Origin: Enoplolaimus lenunculus
Taxonomy: Eukaryota > Nematoda > Enoplea > Enoplida > Thoracostomopsidae
Reading direction: 5' to 3'
DNA: 64,000 nt
NCBI GenBank assembly: GCA_030248215.1
Contig: JASANG010001285.1
Coordinates: 1 to 64,000, forward strand
The position numbers and the translations under genes were made by a program. The notes below the pieces were generated by a model. It was not told the DNA's origin, searched no databases, and saw only the letters and a list, made by a program, of their open reading frames with translations. This document shows positions 42,574-54,300 of this stretch, in pieces. How positions within the stretch are numbered: the stretch's first letter is position 1; each line of letters begins with the position of its first letter.

Positions 42574-44688
42574 GGGCGAATTCAGATATTTCTGACGGGG
42601 CGCTGTCTGGCAAATATTATGAAACGCAAAAATTGCAATGTAAGGACTTTATCGTTTTGTCATAAACAATTTTTCTGAGAGGGAAAATTGTAAGGTAGGG
42701 ACCTTATTATTTTATCACAAAAAATTTTGATGGGGGCGTACGCCCACACATTGCCCGCCGTTCTGGGTCCGCTAGTGTGGGTATTGGCAGACTTAAGGAC
42801 GATGGCTCTCTGGCCCATAGAAATCTGTACTTGGGACCAGAACGAAAATTTTGTGTTAAGATTTAATACTTAGCGTTCATTTTAGATTTTATGGTAAAAA
42901 CAAATTATCGTAAGAAATAAAGCTAATTGAACAACCAATTTTACAGGTAAAAATAAATTGTTCTGTTTGGCTGGCCTAAAGAATATTTGTATCCGAAACG
43001 TTTGCCAACAAAAAATTTTGAGTAAAAAGTTGTCTGCTCGTAGCTTAGCTGCAGAGGCGGAACCAGAAATTACTGACGGGGCCGCAGTCTTTCAAATGTT
43101 ATGAAACGCAATTTTATCTGTATGCTATATATGCCATTTTAGAAACAAAAAAATTGTAAGGTAGTGACCTTATCATTTTATCGCCAAAAAATTCTGACGG
43201 AGGGACGAAGTACGCCACCGTACCGCCCCTATGCATTCGCTCGTGTATTTATGCCAACTGTGACAGTTGTTTTCATTTTAAAATTTTAAATGCTTTACAC
43301 TTGATGCTTAATATTAATAGTTTCAGCAAAAAAATAAACGTAAAGCACAAAAAAACAATACACACCCCATTACATTTCAGGCCAGTTAATAAAAAATGGT
43401 TTTTATAGAAATATGTCAAGCGTGGCTTTAACCCTTTTCCACATGAATATTTTCTATATCGTAAATCTAAATTTCAAATTGCACTGCAAAAAATGATGAG
43501 TCAAATTGACTCTTTCCGAAATAGGCTTTTCGGGACTACACAGACTGAGCGTCAAATTCGACTCCGCCTTGAGTCAAACTCGACTCACACTGAGCGACTC
43601 GGGTGAGTCGAATTTGACTCTGGCGGAGTCGGATTTGACTCAGGTTGTGTAGTCCGAAAAAGCCTATTTTAGAGAGAGTCAATCTGACTCACCAGTTGTT
43701 TTTGCAGCGTAAGGCACTTTGGCTGGAATGCATTTGTCGTGTCATCACCACTTAGCTATAGGAACTTATTGCTTTATACGCGATGCGGCTCACGTCTTGC
43801 GGAGTTTGCATATTACACATACGGGTAACAGGATGTAAACGGACAGTATAGGCAGCGGCGGATCCAGTAATTTCTGACAATGAGCTGAGCATAAAAAGTT
43901 ATGAAACGCAATTTGTACTTTACGCTATTCATGGATGCCAATTTCGTGAGAGGAAACATCGTAAGGCAGAGACCGTCATGGATTTTAACAAAAAAATTTC
44001 TGCCGTGAGGTGTACGCCCTTCCACCCTCTTCTAGATTCGCTACACTGTAAATTACAGTGAGTTGAATAATCAACTCCGTGAGAGAATTTGTTATTTCTG
44101 GTTTTATTCTGAGTTAATACCAGCAAATATTAACTCACTCTGAGCTGATTTAGTTCCGAGGGAGTTGACTCACATTGGGTTCAATCAGTTCAGAATTCTG
44201 AGTTCTTACAGACTTAATTCAAAGCTCGAGCTTGTGACTGGATTCAACTCATTCTGAGATAAAATTAACTCACTGGAATTTACAGTTTATTGAATCCTAG
44301 TAAAGCCAACCCGCAACGCTTTAACTACGGAATTTTTAGTTCCTTTCGTAATAAAATATCGATTTCAAGCCAAGCAAGGTGTATGAGTTTCAAGTGTCGA
44401 GTTGAGTAAAAAAAACGTAATAAGCTTTATGCTCATTAGGCAGGTAAACACTAAATATAGCTAAAACAGATGTCAGTCAGACATTGTACATTTCGACAGC
44501 TGCGGAACCAAAAATTTCGGACCGGACGCGGGCTGGCAAAAGTTATGAAACGTTAATATTTACTGTATTCTATATTATGAACTAATTTTCTGAGCAGACA
44601 AATTTGTAATGACCTTACCGTTTTATCACAAAAACTTTTCTGACCGAGGGAGACGTACGCCCCCCCGCTTCCCTCTGGATCCGTTACT
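42574..44688. mobile_element. Four copies of the TCTGACGG/GGATCC MITE family with other insertions
   Basis: Copies lie at 42574-42776, 43052-43241, 43852-44042 and 44498-44688. Each has a left end like GCGGCGGATCCAGTAATTTC, an internal ACCTTACCATTTTATCAC and a right end like CCTCTGGATCCG. Between them sit the nested element at 43425-43830 and a CACTGTAAATT MITE at 44045-44286. Confidence 0.6.
43425..43830 (-). mobile_element. TTAA-type tRNA-like MITE interrupted by another MITE
   Basis: The left end TTAACCCTTTTCCACATG and the right part (CACCACTTAGCTATAGGA, CACGTCTTGCGGAG) match the 263-bp family at 57906-58176. The middle holds a complete GAGTCAAATT-type MITE at 43482-43709, which is therefore the younger insertion. 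Confidence 0.6.
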
Positions 44689-44891
44689 GTGCATTTTTAT
44701 AAATGCTGTTGAGTCTTAAAAACACTTGGAATTGGGAGGAGTGTAACATTAAAAAAATAACAGTTTTTACGATGTATATTATTATATTTTTGGACTTGGC
44801 AATCATCCAGAGTGTTTAAGGTGGGTCGCACTCTCAAGTAAGAGGCGTATCCAGAAAGATCCCAGTAGTACCAATTCCAAAACGTCTTCGG

Positions 44892-45262
44892 CTCATGTAT
44901 AGAACAGGGCCGGATCGTTTTCCGGAGGGGCTATAATATAGTCAGTGTAAGCTTTAGACTAATTTTTGCTTAGTCTTAGGCTTTTACGAATAGGCTCATC
45001 CATACGCTTATACTTAGGCTTATGCTTGTGGGCTTAGGCTTAGGAATATGCTTGTACTACTGTTCCGGCCCTGTTCTATACATGGGCCACGTCTTCAATA
45101 CAGGCCCTTAGCCAGATCACCTTGCTAGGGGGGTAAAAATTTCTCAGGAGGGGCATACAAGGGTTTTCAATGAGTTACAAACAAGGCTGACAAATTTCTA
45201 GGGAGGACCAATTTTATTTCAGGGCGCAGCTGTGCCTCCCTGCCCCTCCCCTTGGCTACGGA
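44892..45262. mobile_element. CTTAGG-type and CGTAGCC-type MITEs side by side
   Basis: TGTATAGAACAGGGCCGGA through GTTCTATACATGGGCC is a CTTAGG-type copy at 44892-45090. GGCCCTTAGCCAGATCACC through TTGGCTACGGACC is a CGTAGCC-type copy at 45100-45262. Confidence 0.6.
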
Positions 45263-45614
45263 CCCGCTTCAATGGCTGTTTCAAAAAATCATTTCGGCAT
45301 TTAAATATCTGTATACAATTTAATGCACAAAGGAGCGTAGCCATGACGTCATCTCTGGATGGTATGACGTTTTATGTCAATGGGCGAGCGATCATAGCGA
45401 GCGAGAAAATTATATGACCTCTAATATCTGGCAAATTCATGCAAATTTGTATTTTTGTCACTTCTTTATAGTTGGCACGAAAACAAATATATACCACTGT
45501 TTTCCTTGTGCACGTCCCTGTAGACAAGGGAGGCCCCTGGGAAAATTTTGGGCCCCCTAGAAAATTTTCAACCTTGGTTGTAAGTCAATGAAAATCCTTG
45601 TATGCCCCTCCTGC

Positions 45615-46160
45615 ACTGCAAATTCCAGTGAGTTGATGTTAACTCAGAATGAGTTGGATCAACTCAGAATTCTGAGCTGTGAATTAGGTGTTTCAGAACT
45701 CAGAATTCTGAATTGATTTAACTCATTCTGAGTAAATTAATCAACTCATCCGGAATTAAACCAGCTCACTGCAAATAAATAACTCAGAAATTACAAAAAA
45801 TTACTAATTCCCGCTCTGAGTTGATTAATCAATTCACTGGAATTTACAGTGTGAAAAAATTTTAGTTCCTCTAGTAAGGTGAGCTGGCAACGAGCCTGCT
45901 TGTACATGGTCCATGCCGATGTACAGTTGTGTCAAGATTCTAAAGTAAGAGCGAATAGGCATTTTTGGTTAATTCAAAGATAAAATAACAGGAAACATAA
46001 ACTCGCTCTGAGCTGTTTTGGTGAGTTGATTAATTAAAACAGAATGAGTTAAATCAATTCAGAATTCTGCGTTCTAAAAGTCCTAGTTTAGAGCTCAAAC
46101 TTTTGAGGGGGTTAAAGTCATTCTGAGTTAAAATCAACTCACTAGAATTGACAGTGCAAA
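45615..46160. mobile_element. Two CACTGTAAATT-family MITEs
   Basis: A full copy is bounded by CACTGCAAATTCCAGTGAG at 45615 and GGAATTTACAGTG at 45851. A partial, diverged copy follows at about 46000-46160. Confidence 0.65.
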
Positions 46161-46489
46161 TAATTTTTATCAGTATAGAAAATTGTGCGTAAAAACAAAT
46201 CTTTGAAGGTCCATATCAGTATAACAATGCCGACATTTCAACCAAACACTAAAATAGCACAAAGTTTTAATTCTGTCGTTTAAAATAACGTAAAAGCACG
46301 ATTTAAGCTAAACTTGTTGAATATAATATCTTATCAGTTTACTGATTACACGGCAAAATTGCAAAAAAATATGGGCGATAATTTTGTGGTGATACTAAAA
46401 TTAGGAACTTAAATAAATTTTGCTATTTTTAGCAAGTTCGTTCAGTGGCAGATGCAAAATTGCTATTGAATTTAGAACAAATATCCCAA

Positions 46490-47925
46490 AGATCAGGGGC
46501 GGAACGTTTTTCTGTGGGACTAGAATAGAGTAACTTTAAGGTTTAGACTAATTTTTTCCCCTGGCTTAGGCTTCGGCTTAGGCTTAGGCTTAGACTTAGG
46601 CTTATACTTAGGCTTTTAGGCTTAGGAATATGCTTATAAGTTTTAAAAAATAATACCTTTTTCCTCGATAGATTAATTGTTTGACGTGTGAGTATACAGG
46701 TATCGACCAATGAGGGCCGTAACAATAGCATTATTCCTAAGCCTAAGCCCAAGCGTTAAAACTGAGCTTTTACCTAAGCCTTGGCCTAAACCTAAGCAAA
46801 AAATAGTCTAAAGCTTATTGCTTACTGTAGTGCCAGTCTCACAGAAAAACGCTCCGTCCCTGATCTTATGGGCCCTAGTGTCAATGATTATCATTTGGGT
46901 GAAAAAAGTTCAACTATTGTTAGATTTAGGGGCGTAACCTAAGCACATATTCCTAGTCTCTAAGCCTCAGCGCAAAACGTTAAAATTGTCATTATTGTTC
47001 AACAACTAAGCTGGGAATTTTTATAGTGCAACCAACGTGGACATCGTACCTGTTTGCGGATTGTGTTCATCCCTATGACCAATCTAAGCATCCTCAAATA
47101 TGTGTAGCACCAAGTACAAGTTGGCGATAGGGTTTCAAATTTTTTAAACCAGGGTATGATGAGGCCCGAAATTTACCAATTTTATAATGCATTTGATTTC
47201 GACATCTTACATATGTTTACTGCGTTTTTCAATGCTATTGTTCACGTGATGACTTACTGTATTGACCCGAATAAGAGTGGGGCTGATATTTATTTAGCCT
47301 CTCCAGAGGGTACACCCCTTGTTATTCGGTTACGGAGTGTTATTTATTTTTAACCCACGCTCCGCTACCCTTCGTTTTACAGATATATATCCGGTACTGC
47401 AATTATCCGTTGAATTAAACGTATATATATTTGTCTCGTTTCAATAGTTTGAGCGATAACACAAGGTTATACTTAGGAATTTACTTTCAAAATTTAAGCA
47501 CGCTATAATGTTTCGAACTCAAATTATTTGGTCCTTGAGTCATTTATGTGCTACAATTAGGGTTAATTAACATTTATGGACTCTAATTAGGGTTTAGGGA
47601 CTCTATCCGCTTACGGACTCTTATTAGGGATACAGGCTCCTATTGATTCGGACCCAAAATGGGGACCGCTTCTTATTACCCCCCTTTTATTCGGTCAATA
47701 CAGTAAAAACTAAAACATAAAACTAAACTTGAATATTAGTTTAAGTACAGGCTTAAAAGGCTGGACGGATTAAAACTAGAATTATAAGTTTAACTATAGA
47801 ACAGGGGCGAAACAGTATTATAAGCATATTCCTAAGCCTAAGCCGAGCAAAAAATTAGTCTAAATCTTAAGCTTACCCTATTGCAGTCAACAGAAGAACG
47901 TTCTGCCCCTGACGTGTAAATGGGT
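46490..47925. mobile_element. CTTAGG-type MITEs and a complete TA-flanked MITE (47255-47705)
   Basis: 46490-46860 holds facing CTTAGG-type ends (GATCAGGGGCGGAACG and CGCTCCGTCCCTGATC), apparently a composite. 47255-47705 begins TACTGTATTGACCCGAATAAG and ends TTATTCGGTCAATACAGTA, a good inverted pair with TA borders. 47805-47925 is another short CTTAGG-type copy. Confidence 0.65.
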
Positions 47926-48041
47926 ACTTTAGACAAACATATTTTTAAGTTTAACACGAGTTTAAGTTAAACTTATTTTTGGTGCATGTAAAACAAAAGC
48001 AACACAGAACTGATGATTTGAGAATACGGCATTGGGCTAAG

Positions 48042-48312
48042 TTAAACCCTTCTCACATAGAGTTGACTATGAGCAACTCAGCGCAGTGTATATACGTTAA
48101 ATAATATATATCGCGCAGTGTTTAACAATTGCAACACGTATACATAGTACTAAATCACCACAAGACGTGAGAGCCCCCTCGGGCTCGAGCGTCAAGCTCC
48201 TATAGCTGAGTGGTGATGGTAAGCGCCTCCCACTCCAGTCACTGGAGTTCGAATCCAAGTATAAAAGTAGGTCTCAGATGAAATAGAAAATATTCATGTG
48301 ATAAAGGGTTAA
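48042..48312 (+). mobile_element. TTAA-flanked MITE with tRNA-like Pol III module, at the TARP-like gene stop codon
   Basis: TTAA at 48042-48045 and 48309-48312 flank a 263-base element with ends ACCCTTCTCACAT and ATGTGATAAAGGG. Inside are TAGCTGAGTGG (A-box match) and GTTCGAATCC (B-box match) in a tRNA-like stretch. TTAA duplication plus CCCT ends suggest a piggyBac-type transposase. The right TTAA contains, on the minus strand, the TAA stop of the gene at 48309-56310. Other copies are at 57906-58176 and 63395-63666. Confidence 0.75.
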
Positions 48313-51300
48313 AGTTTTATCATAGCATCGTATGCATTGTTTTTACACGTTTCACAATGTATTGTTGGATCCGCGCTGAACAAAGGTTCAGTATGACAAT
48401 GCGTACAATGCAGACGTGTTTGTTCACAAGGCATATAATTGAGTCCGATCGTTTCCGGGATCCGTTTGCGTCTTTGAATACTGTTTCCGAATTCCGATGC
48501 CGGCCCTGGCCAAAGTTTACTCAAATTTGTTGCGTTCATTAAATTTGAATTTTTAAAACTTGAAAATTTCATATAATTACCAGTTGCGCATGTATTTGAC
48601 CACTCAGAGCAAACAGCTGTCTGTTGAGGGGTCGATTTTTGATTGCGACCGTAGGGCACGTTTAGATCGGGCAGTTTCAGTGTGTCACGGTGAGGGCGGC
48701 AATTGCGAGCTGGGTCTGCAAACCGAGGTAACGAGTTGAACGCGTGATGAATCGGACTCGGCCGCCATACGGTCAGGGTATTACCAAACTCTGTAAATTT
48801 AGGATTGACCCTAGGTAAAGCATCGCTCGCAACGCAGCGATTTCGTGCAGTACAGTAATCAGGCACTAACAGCTGTGAATTTCGTTGCGTGTCGGAAGAA
48901 CCATATCGACATCCTTCGAAGTTTTCGCTAATTGTGGCAAAATTATTTACAGGCAGTGCGGCGTTGTCGCCAATATTTGGACTTGCTCTGATCCACAATC
49001 GGTTAGCAGTTTCACTCGGTTCGTCGGTACTTTGCGCAAAGTGATCATCGAAGTTATGATGGCCAATGTAGCCGTTTAACGGCGACTCATCTCTGGCGAG
49101 CATTTCTGTTGAGAAATCGTCGTTTTGGAAACCGTTCACCGATGGTGACTGTAACGGGGAATGCTGAAGCGTGTACGAGATGCGATCTGCGGTTAGCGAG
49201 TCACGGGATTGATACCGGATTGGGCGACAACTCTGATGACTTTTGAAGACGCTTCCTGAAATCAACTATATTTGACTCTGGCGCAGTCGAATTTGACTCA
49301 GTTTATGTAGTTCCGTACAGCCTATTTCGGAAGGAGTCAATCTGTCTCTATTTTTTGCAGTGAAGTTATAGAAGACATAAAACTGCAACCTGAAAAACTA
49401 AGCTCTGAGACAGTGCAAAAGGTAACGTTAGTGAATTTTTGTCGACACGACGAGTAAATTATAACACCATTTAGGATGTGATGTTGAGTTTGTCATCAAC
49501 TGTTCGCCAGCTGCTTTGCAAATAGCAATAGTAAACTGCAGTTTAAGCTTGTAACTTTAACACAGTAGTGCTAAATTGCACGTCTTTGTCCGAGTGGCAA
49601 CAAACCTCACTGCCTCATGAAAGGACAAACTGTTCTGTAGTTGTTCTGAAAAAAAACCGCTGGCGTCTTCATCAATAAACATCGTGGATCGACTTGCGGA
49701 TTTACACCGAAATGCCAGCACAATTGCGCTGTACATTGTAGACAAAACCTTTTCAAAACCGGAACTAAAATTTAGCACTCGGGTTAAAAATGGGCACGTA
49801 TTTACCGTGGGGCAGTACCAAACTCCCACCTTCCATCACAAGACCTTAAAGGTAGTTTGTGGCATTTTGAGATTTTGGGATATGGTAGCAGGTTGGTGTT
49901 TGGTGCTCCGGAATACGGTCGAAGGTAGGATTTCAAAAATTCAAAATATGGTCGAAGCGAGGATTTTGAGGTGTCTGGAGATGGTCGAAGGTAGAATTAT
50001 GATTTTGGGATTTGGGGATATGGTCGACAGCTGGATTTTTAAACTATGGAATTTCGGGATATGGTAGAAGGTGGCTTTTAAGATTTAGAGACATTTTACA
50101 ATGTAGTGTAATGGGATTTCGGGATATGGCAGAAAGTAGGATTTTTGGAATTTGGGGATATGGTCGACGGTACGATTTTGGGGTTTAGGATTGGGCGTTT
50201 TGAGATTTGGGGTTATAATCGCCAAAGGAATTTTGGACTTTGAGATATGGCAAGGCCGAGGCTACGCCTCGTGAGGCCTTCAGTGCAGGTCATAGGGCCC
50301 CATACGATCAAATTTAGGCCCCCATGTGATCCATCGGTGTCCCTTACCGTGATTGCAATATAAACAATATCTAATGCTTAAATTTGCCAAAAACCTTTGC
50401 GTTCTGCTACACATTTCGTGCTTTTACAGCCTCTAAAAGTTTCAAAACAGCCAGGGCTTGGTTTGATTATAACCAAATATGTACGTAACCCCAAAACGTC
50501 AGCCTAAGCCGAACGCTTGCCTAATCCTAAACCTAAGCATAGGCCTTAACCTAAAAAGAAGCCTAACCCAAGGAATTGCCTGTGATAAACTACACTGTAA
50601 ATTGCAGTGAGTTGATTTTCACTCAGATGAGTTAACTCACTCAGTCTGAGTTAAGACTATTAGAACTCACAATTTTGAGTTGATTCAACTCATTTTGATT
50701 TAATTAATCAACTTCCACGGAGTCAACTCAACTTACTGTGAGAATCAACTCAACTCAGAGTGAGCTGTTGTTAAGTTTACTGTTATTAACTCACAAATAA
50801 CTAACTTTCTGTTTGAATTGATTAATTAACTCATTGGAATTATTAAACAGTGTACGATTAACATTACAAAATGGCCAAATGTCAAAATGCCAAAATTGCA
50901 CCACAAACTAAAGCTATCAATTGTAAGAGCACGTACTGGTGGTGGTTAGGCCGACACTTAAGGATGCATAGACCAAAAAAAGAGCCAGCTTACCTTTAGC
51001 GAACAAATTATAAATTTGTGTTTTATTCCACATATCTTCGTCATGTTTTGCCATATACACCGCTAAACTTAGAAGCGCAGCAAATTCAGCGCACAAAAAT
51101 GCGATTATTGAGCACAGAAACGAATATCCGTATTTGTAATAGAATAACGGCAGATCGAGCGGTGTTTTCGGGTACAGTTTGTTGCCGACCTCTTGTGTGA
51201 TACAAGAAACGTAGACAACAAGGAAGAGAAGGCCGAGTACTCCTGTAAAAAATTATTTTTTAACCACAGGCAGATCCACAGAGGATTAGGGCGGGGGGCA

Positions 51301-54300
51301 CATAGTGTATTTTAAAGTGTATAAAATGTTTAACTGTGCACGTGCAAAAAATGATGAGTCCAATTGGCTGTCTCCAAAATAGACTCTACGGGATTGACTC
51401 GGTCGGAAATAGACTTTACGGGACTACACAAACTGAGTCAAATTCGACTCCGCCAGAGTTAAATTCGACTCACTTAGTCGCATGTTTTGAAGTCGAATTT
51501 GACTCAGTTTGTCTAGTCTCGTATAGCCTATTTTGGAGGAAGTTAATTTGACTCACCATTTCTTGCAGTGTGTTTTTTAGTATTACAAAAATATTCTAGC
51601 TATGCACATTAACAAGTATAGCAGAATTCCAAAATTTTCACATACATATCTCATTTGAAGTTATGGATTGCAGAAATATTTTAGCGAAAATCCCACTGCA
51701 CTGTAAATTCCAGCGAGTTGATTTTAACACAGAATGAGTTGAGTCCTCTCAGAAGTCTGAGCTCTGAATTATGTCTGTTACAACTCAGAAATCAGAATTG
51801 TTCGAACTCATTCTGAGTTTAACTTACCAACTTGTCCGGAATGAAATCAGCTTACAGTGAGTTAATATTTACTTTTAATTCAGAAACAAGCACAAATAAC
51901 CAATTCTTTGTCTGGATTGATTAATCAACTCACTGGAATTTACAGTGTGGCGATTCAAAATCTTTGATCCTGATAACACAAAAAAGGCCACAAATGAAAC
52001 GGCCGAAGATTACTTGTTTGCTGAATTTGATTTTTTGAATTGAAATTTTGACACGAAAGTTTAAAATTTTTCAGTATATCAACCAACAAACGTATAAAGC
52101 AGCATAATTTGCTAACCTGCGCTGACTTCAAATACACCAGCAACAAAGATAAGTCTGTAATTACGATGGCTAATACAGCATGATACAATGCAGCCAAACG
52201 TTCCTAACGCACACATTATATCCATGCTCAGAAGTAACACAATCGTCTTCCGTAGCGCAACTGAAAATAACACAAAGTAGTCATTGAAAAGATGGCGGTT
52301 TGTAAATTTTGCCAATCAAAACAATTGAAATTATTTAAATCCTTGTACCAACTCTACACTGTAAATCACAGTGAGTCGATTTTAGAATGAGTTGAATCCA
52401 CTCAGAAACATGAGCTCTGAATTAGGTGTTTCAGAACTCTAAATTCCGAATTGGCTCAACTCATTCTGAGTTAATCAACTCGCCTGCAATTAGAACAGCT
52501 CAGCGTGAGTTAATATTTACTGTTATTAATAATAAGAAATAACGAAAAATAACTAATTCTCTCTGTGTTGATTAATCAACTGATTGAAATTTACAGTGTA
52601 ACCAGGCCCGTAGCTAGCTCACCTTGGTAAGGGATGTAAATATTTTTCAACAGAGGCATACAAACGTTTTCGACGACTTTACAGCTAGGTTGAAAATTTT
52701 ATAGGGGTGCCAAATTCTTTTACGGGTTATTGAGTCCCGCTGGCTATCCTCTGTTTACGGGCGCGACTCTAACTTATACACTACAAAAGTATGGTGAGTC
52801 AAATTGATTCTTTCCGAAATAGGCTCAACCGGACTACACAAACTGAGTCAAATTCGACTCCGCTAGAGTCAAATTTGACTCACTGAGTGGCATGTTTGAC
52901 TCTGGCGAAGTCAAATTTGACTCAGTTTGTGTAGTCCCGTGGAGCCTATTTCGGAGAGAGTCAATTTGACACACTATTTTTTTGCAGTGCAAATTTCGTT
53001 GATTTAATAATATTATTTGAAGAAGATAATTCTTGTTATAAGTCAAAATTTCCCAAGATGTTTCGATGCCGTCCGTTCAGAGGCATCGCCAGGAATTTTA
53101 GGTACGGGTTTATGGTTTGTGAAAAATTGCGACTGGGGTTTACGGTGCTACAAACCAAAAAAAACTTCCTAGAAATCGCTGAAAAAATCGCAAAGAGGTT
53201 TGACCTCTTAAAGTCAGATTGATTGGTTCAACTTATTCTGAGTTAAAATCAAGTCAATGTAGTTTGTAGTGATGCTTATACCACTGTTACGGCCCTGTTC
53301 TTACACTTTGGTTAAAATTTCAAAGTGCGTTTCCTGTTTCACCAAGTGAAAAAACTTTTAACAAATCTGAGAACAATAAACACAAGGGGGTTTGAAACCT
53401 GAATTTCTCTGCCTACGAACCTGCATCTGGTATAATTGAGTATATTTATATACTTTTACATAGTTTCCTATGATTTATAAATCGGCGTTTATCGTATTTA
53501 TCACCATACATTATGGTTAGACTCGGGATGGCTGCCGTGGGCATCACCCTAATTTGAGTTGAATTTCACTCTCAGTTGATTTGAGTCCATGTGAGCTTGA
53601 ACTAATTAATTCAGAATGAATTGAATCATTTCACAATTGTGAGCTCTGAGTCCGTATTTACAAGTGTGTATAGCACCTATCACCAGTTGATGATAGATCT
53701 TGTAACTTTCGAACCAGTGAACGCTGTGGTTCAAAATTCAATTTTTTTGCATATAATTTGCTGTATTAACAATTTTGAATTCAACAGCTGCAATAGTAAT
53801 AGTGAGCTTGAAAACCTATTACTAATTGATGATAGTTGCTATAAAAATTTGAGAATATGGTCCTTGGAATCAAATCGCTCAAAGAACATACTTTCAATTG
53901 CTTGTGTAACGTCTGACGATTCGTCGAAACGAAAATGTTGTACCCAAGTACACGTATAAGGCGTGTTAGCTAAAACACATACGAAAAACATAAGTTATTC
54001 TTGCTTTGTGAACCTAGAAATGTACAACAACAGCTAACAAAGGCAATGATACACACACACGCCGTGGTGCAATATGTAAATAATGGAAGAAATCTGGCGA
54101 GCGAAACGAACGAGAAACCAAAAGAAATTACAATAATTTGTAGGGTAACGTCGTAGTGACCTTTATCAAGAGTGAATGATCACTCTTTATAACAAGAGTG
54201 TGCAACTGGGTACATTCTGTGTATTAAACAATGTACCAGCACGCGTTGCATTTTTGGCCTACACTGTAAATTCCAACGAGCTGATTAATCAATTCAGATA

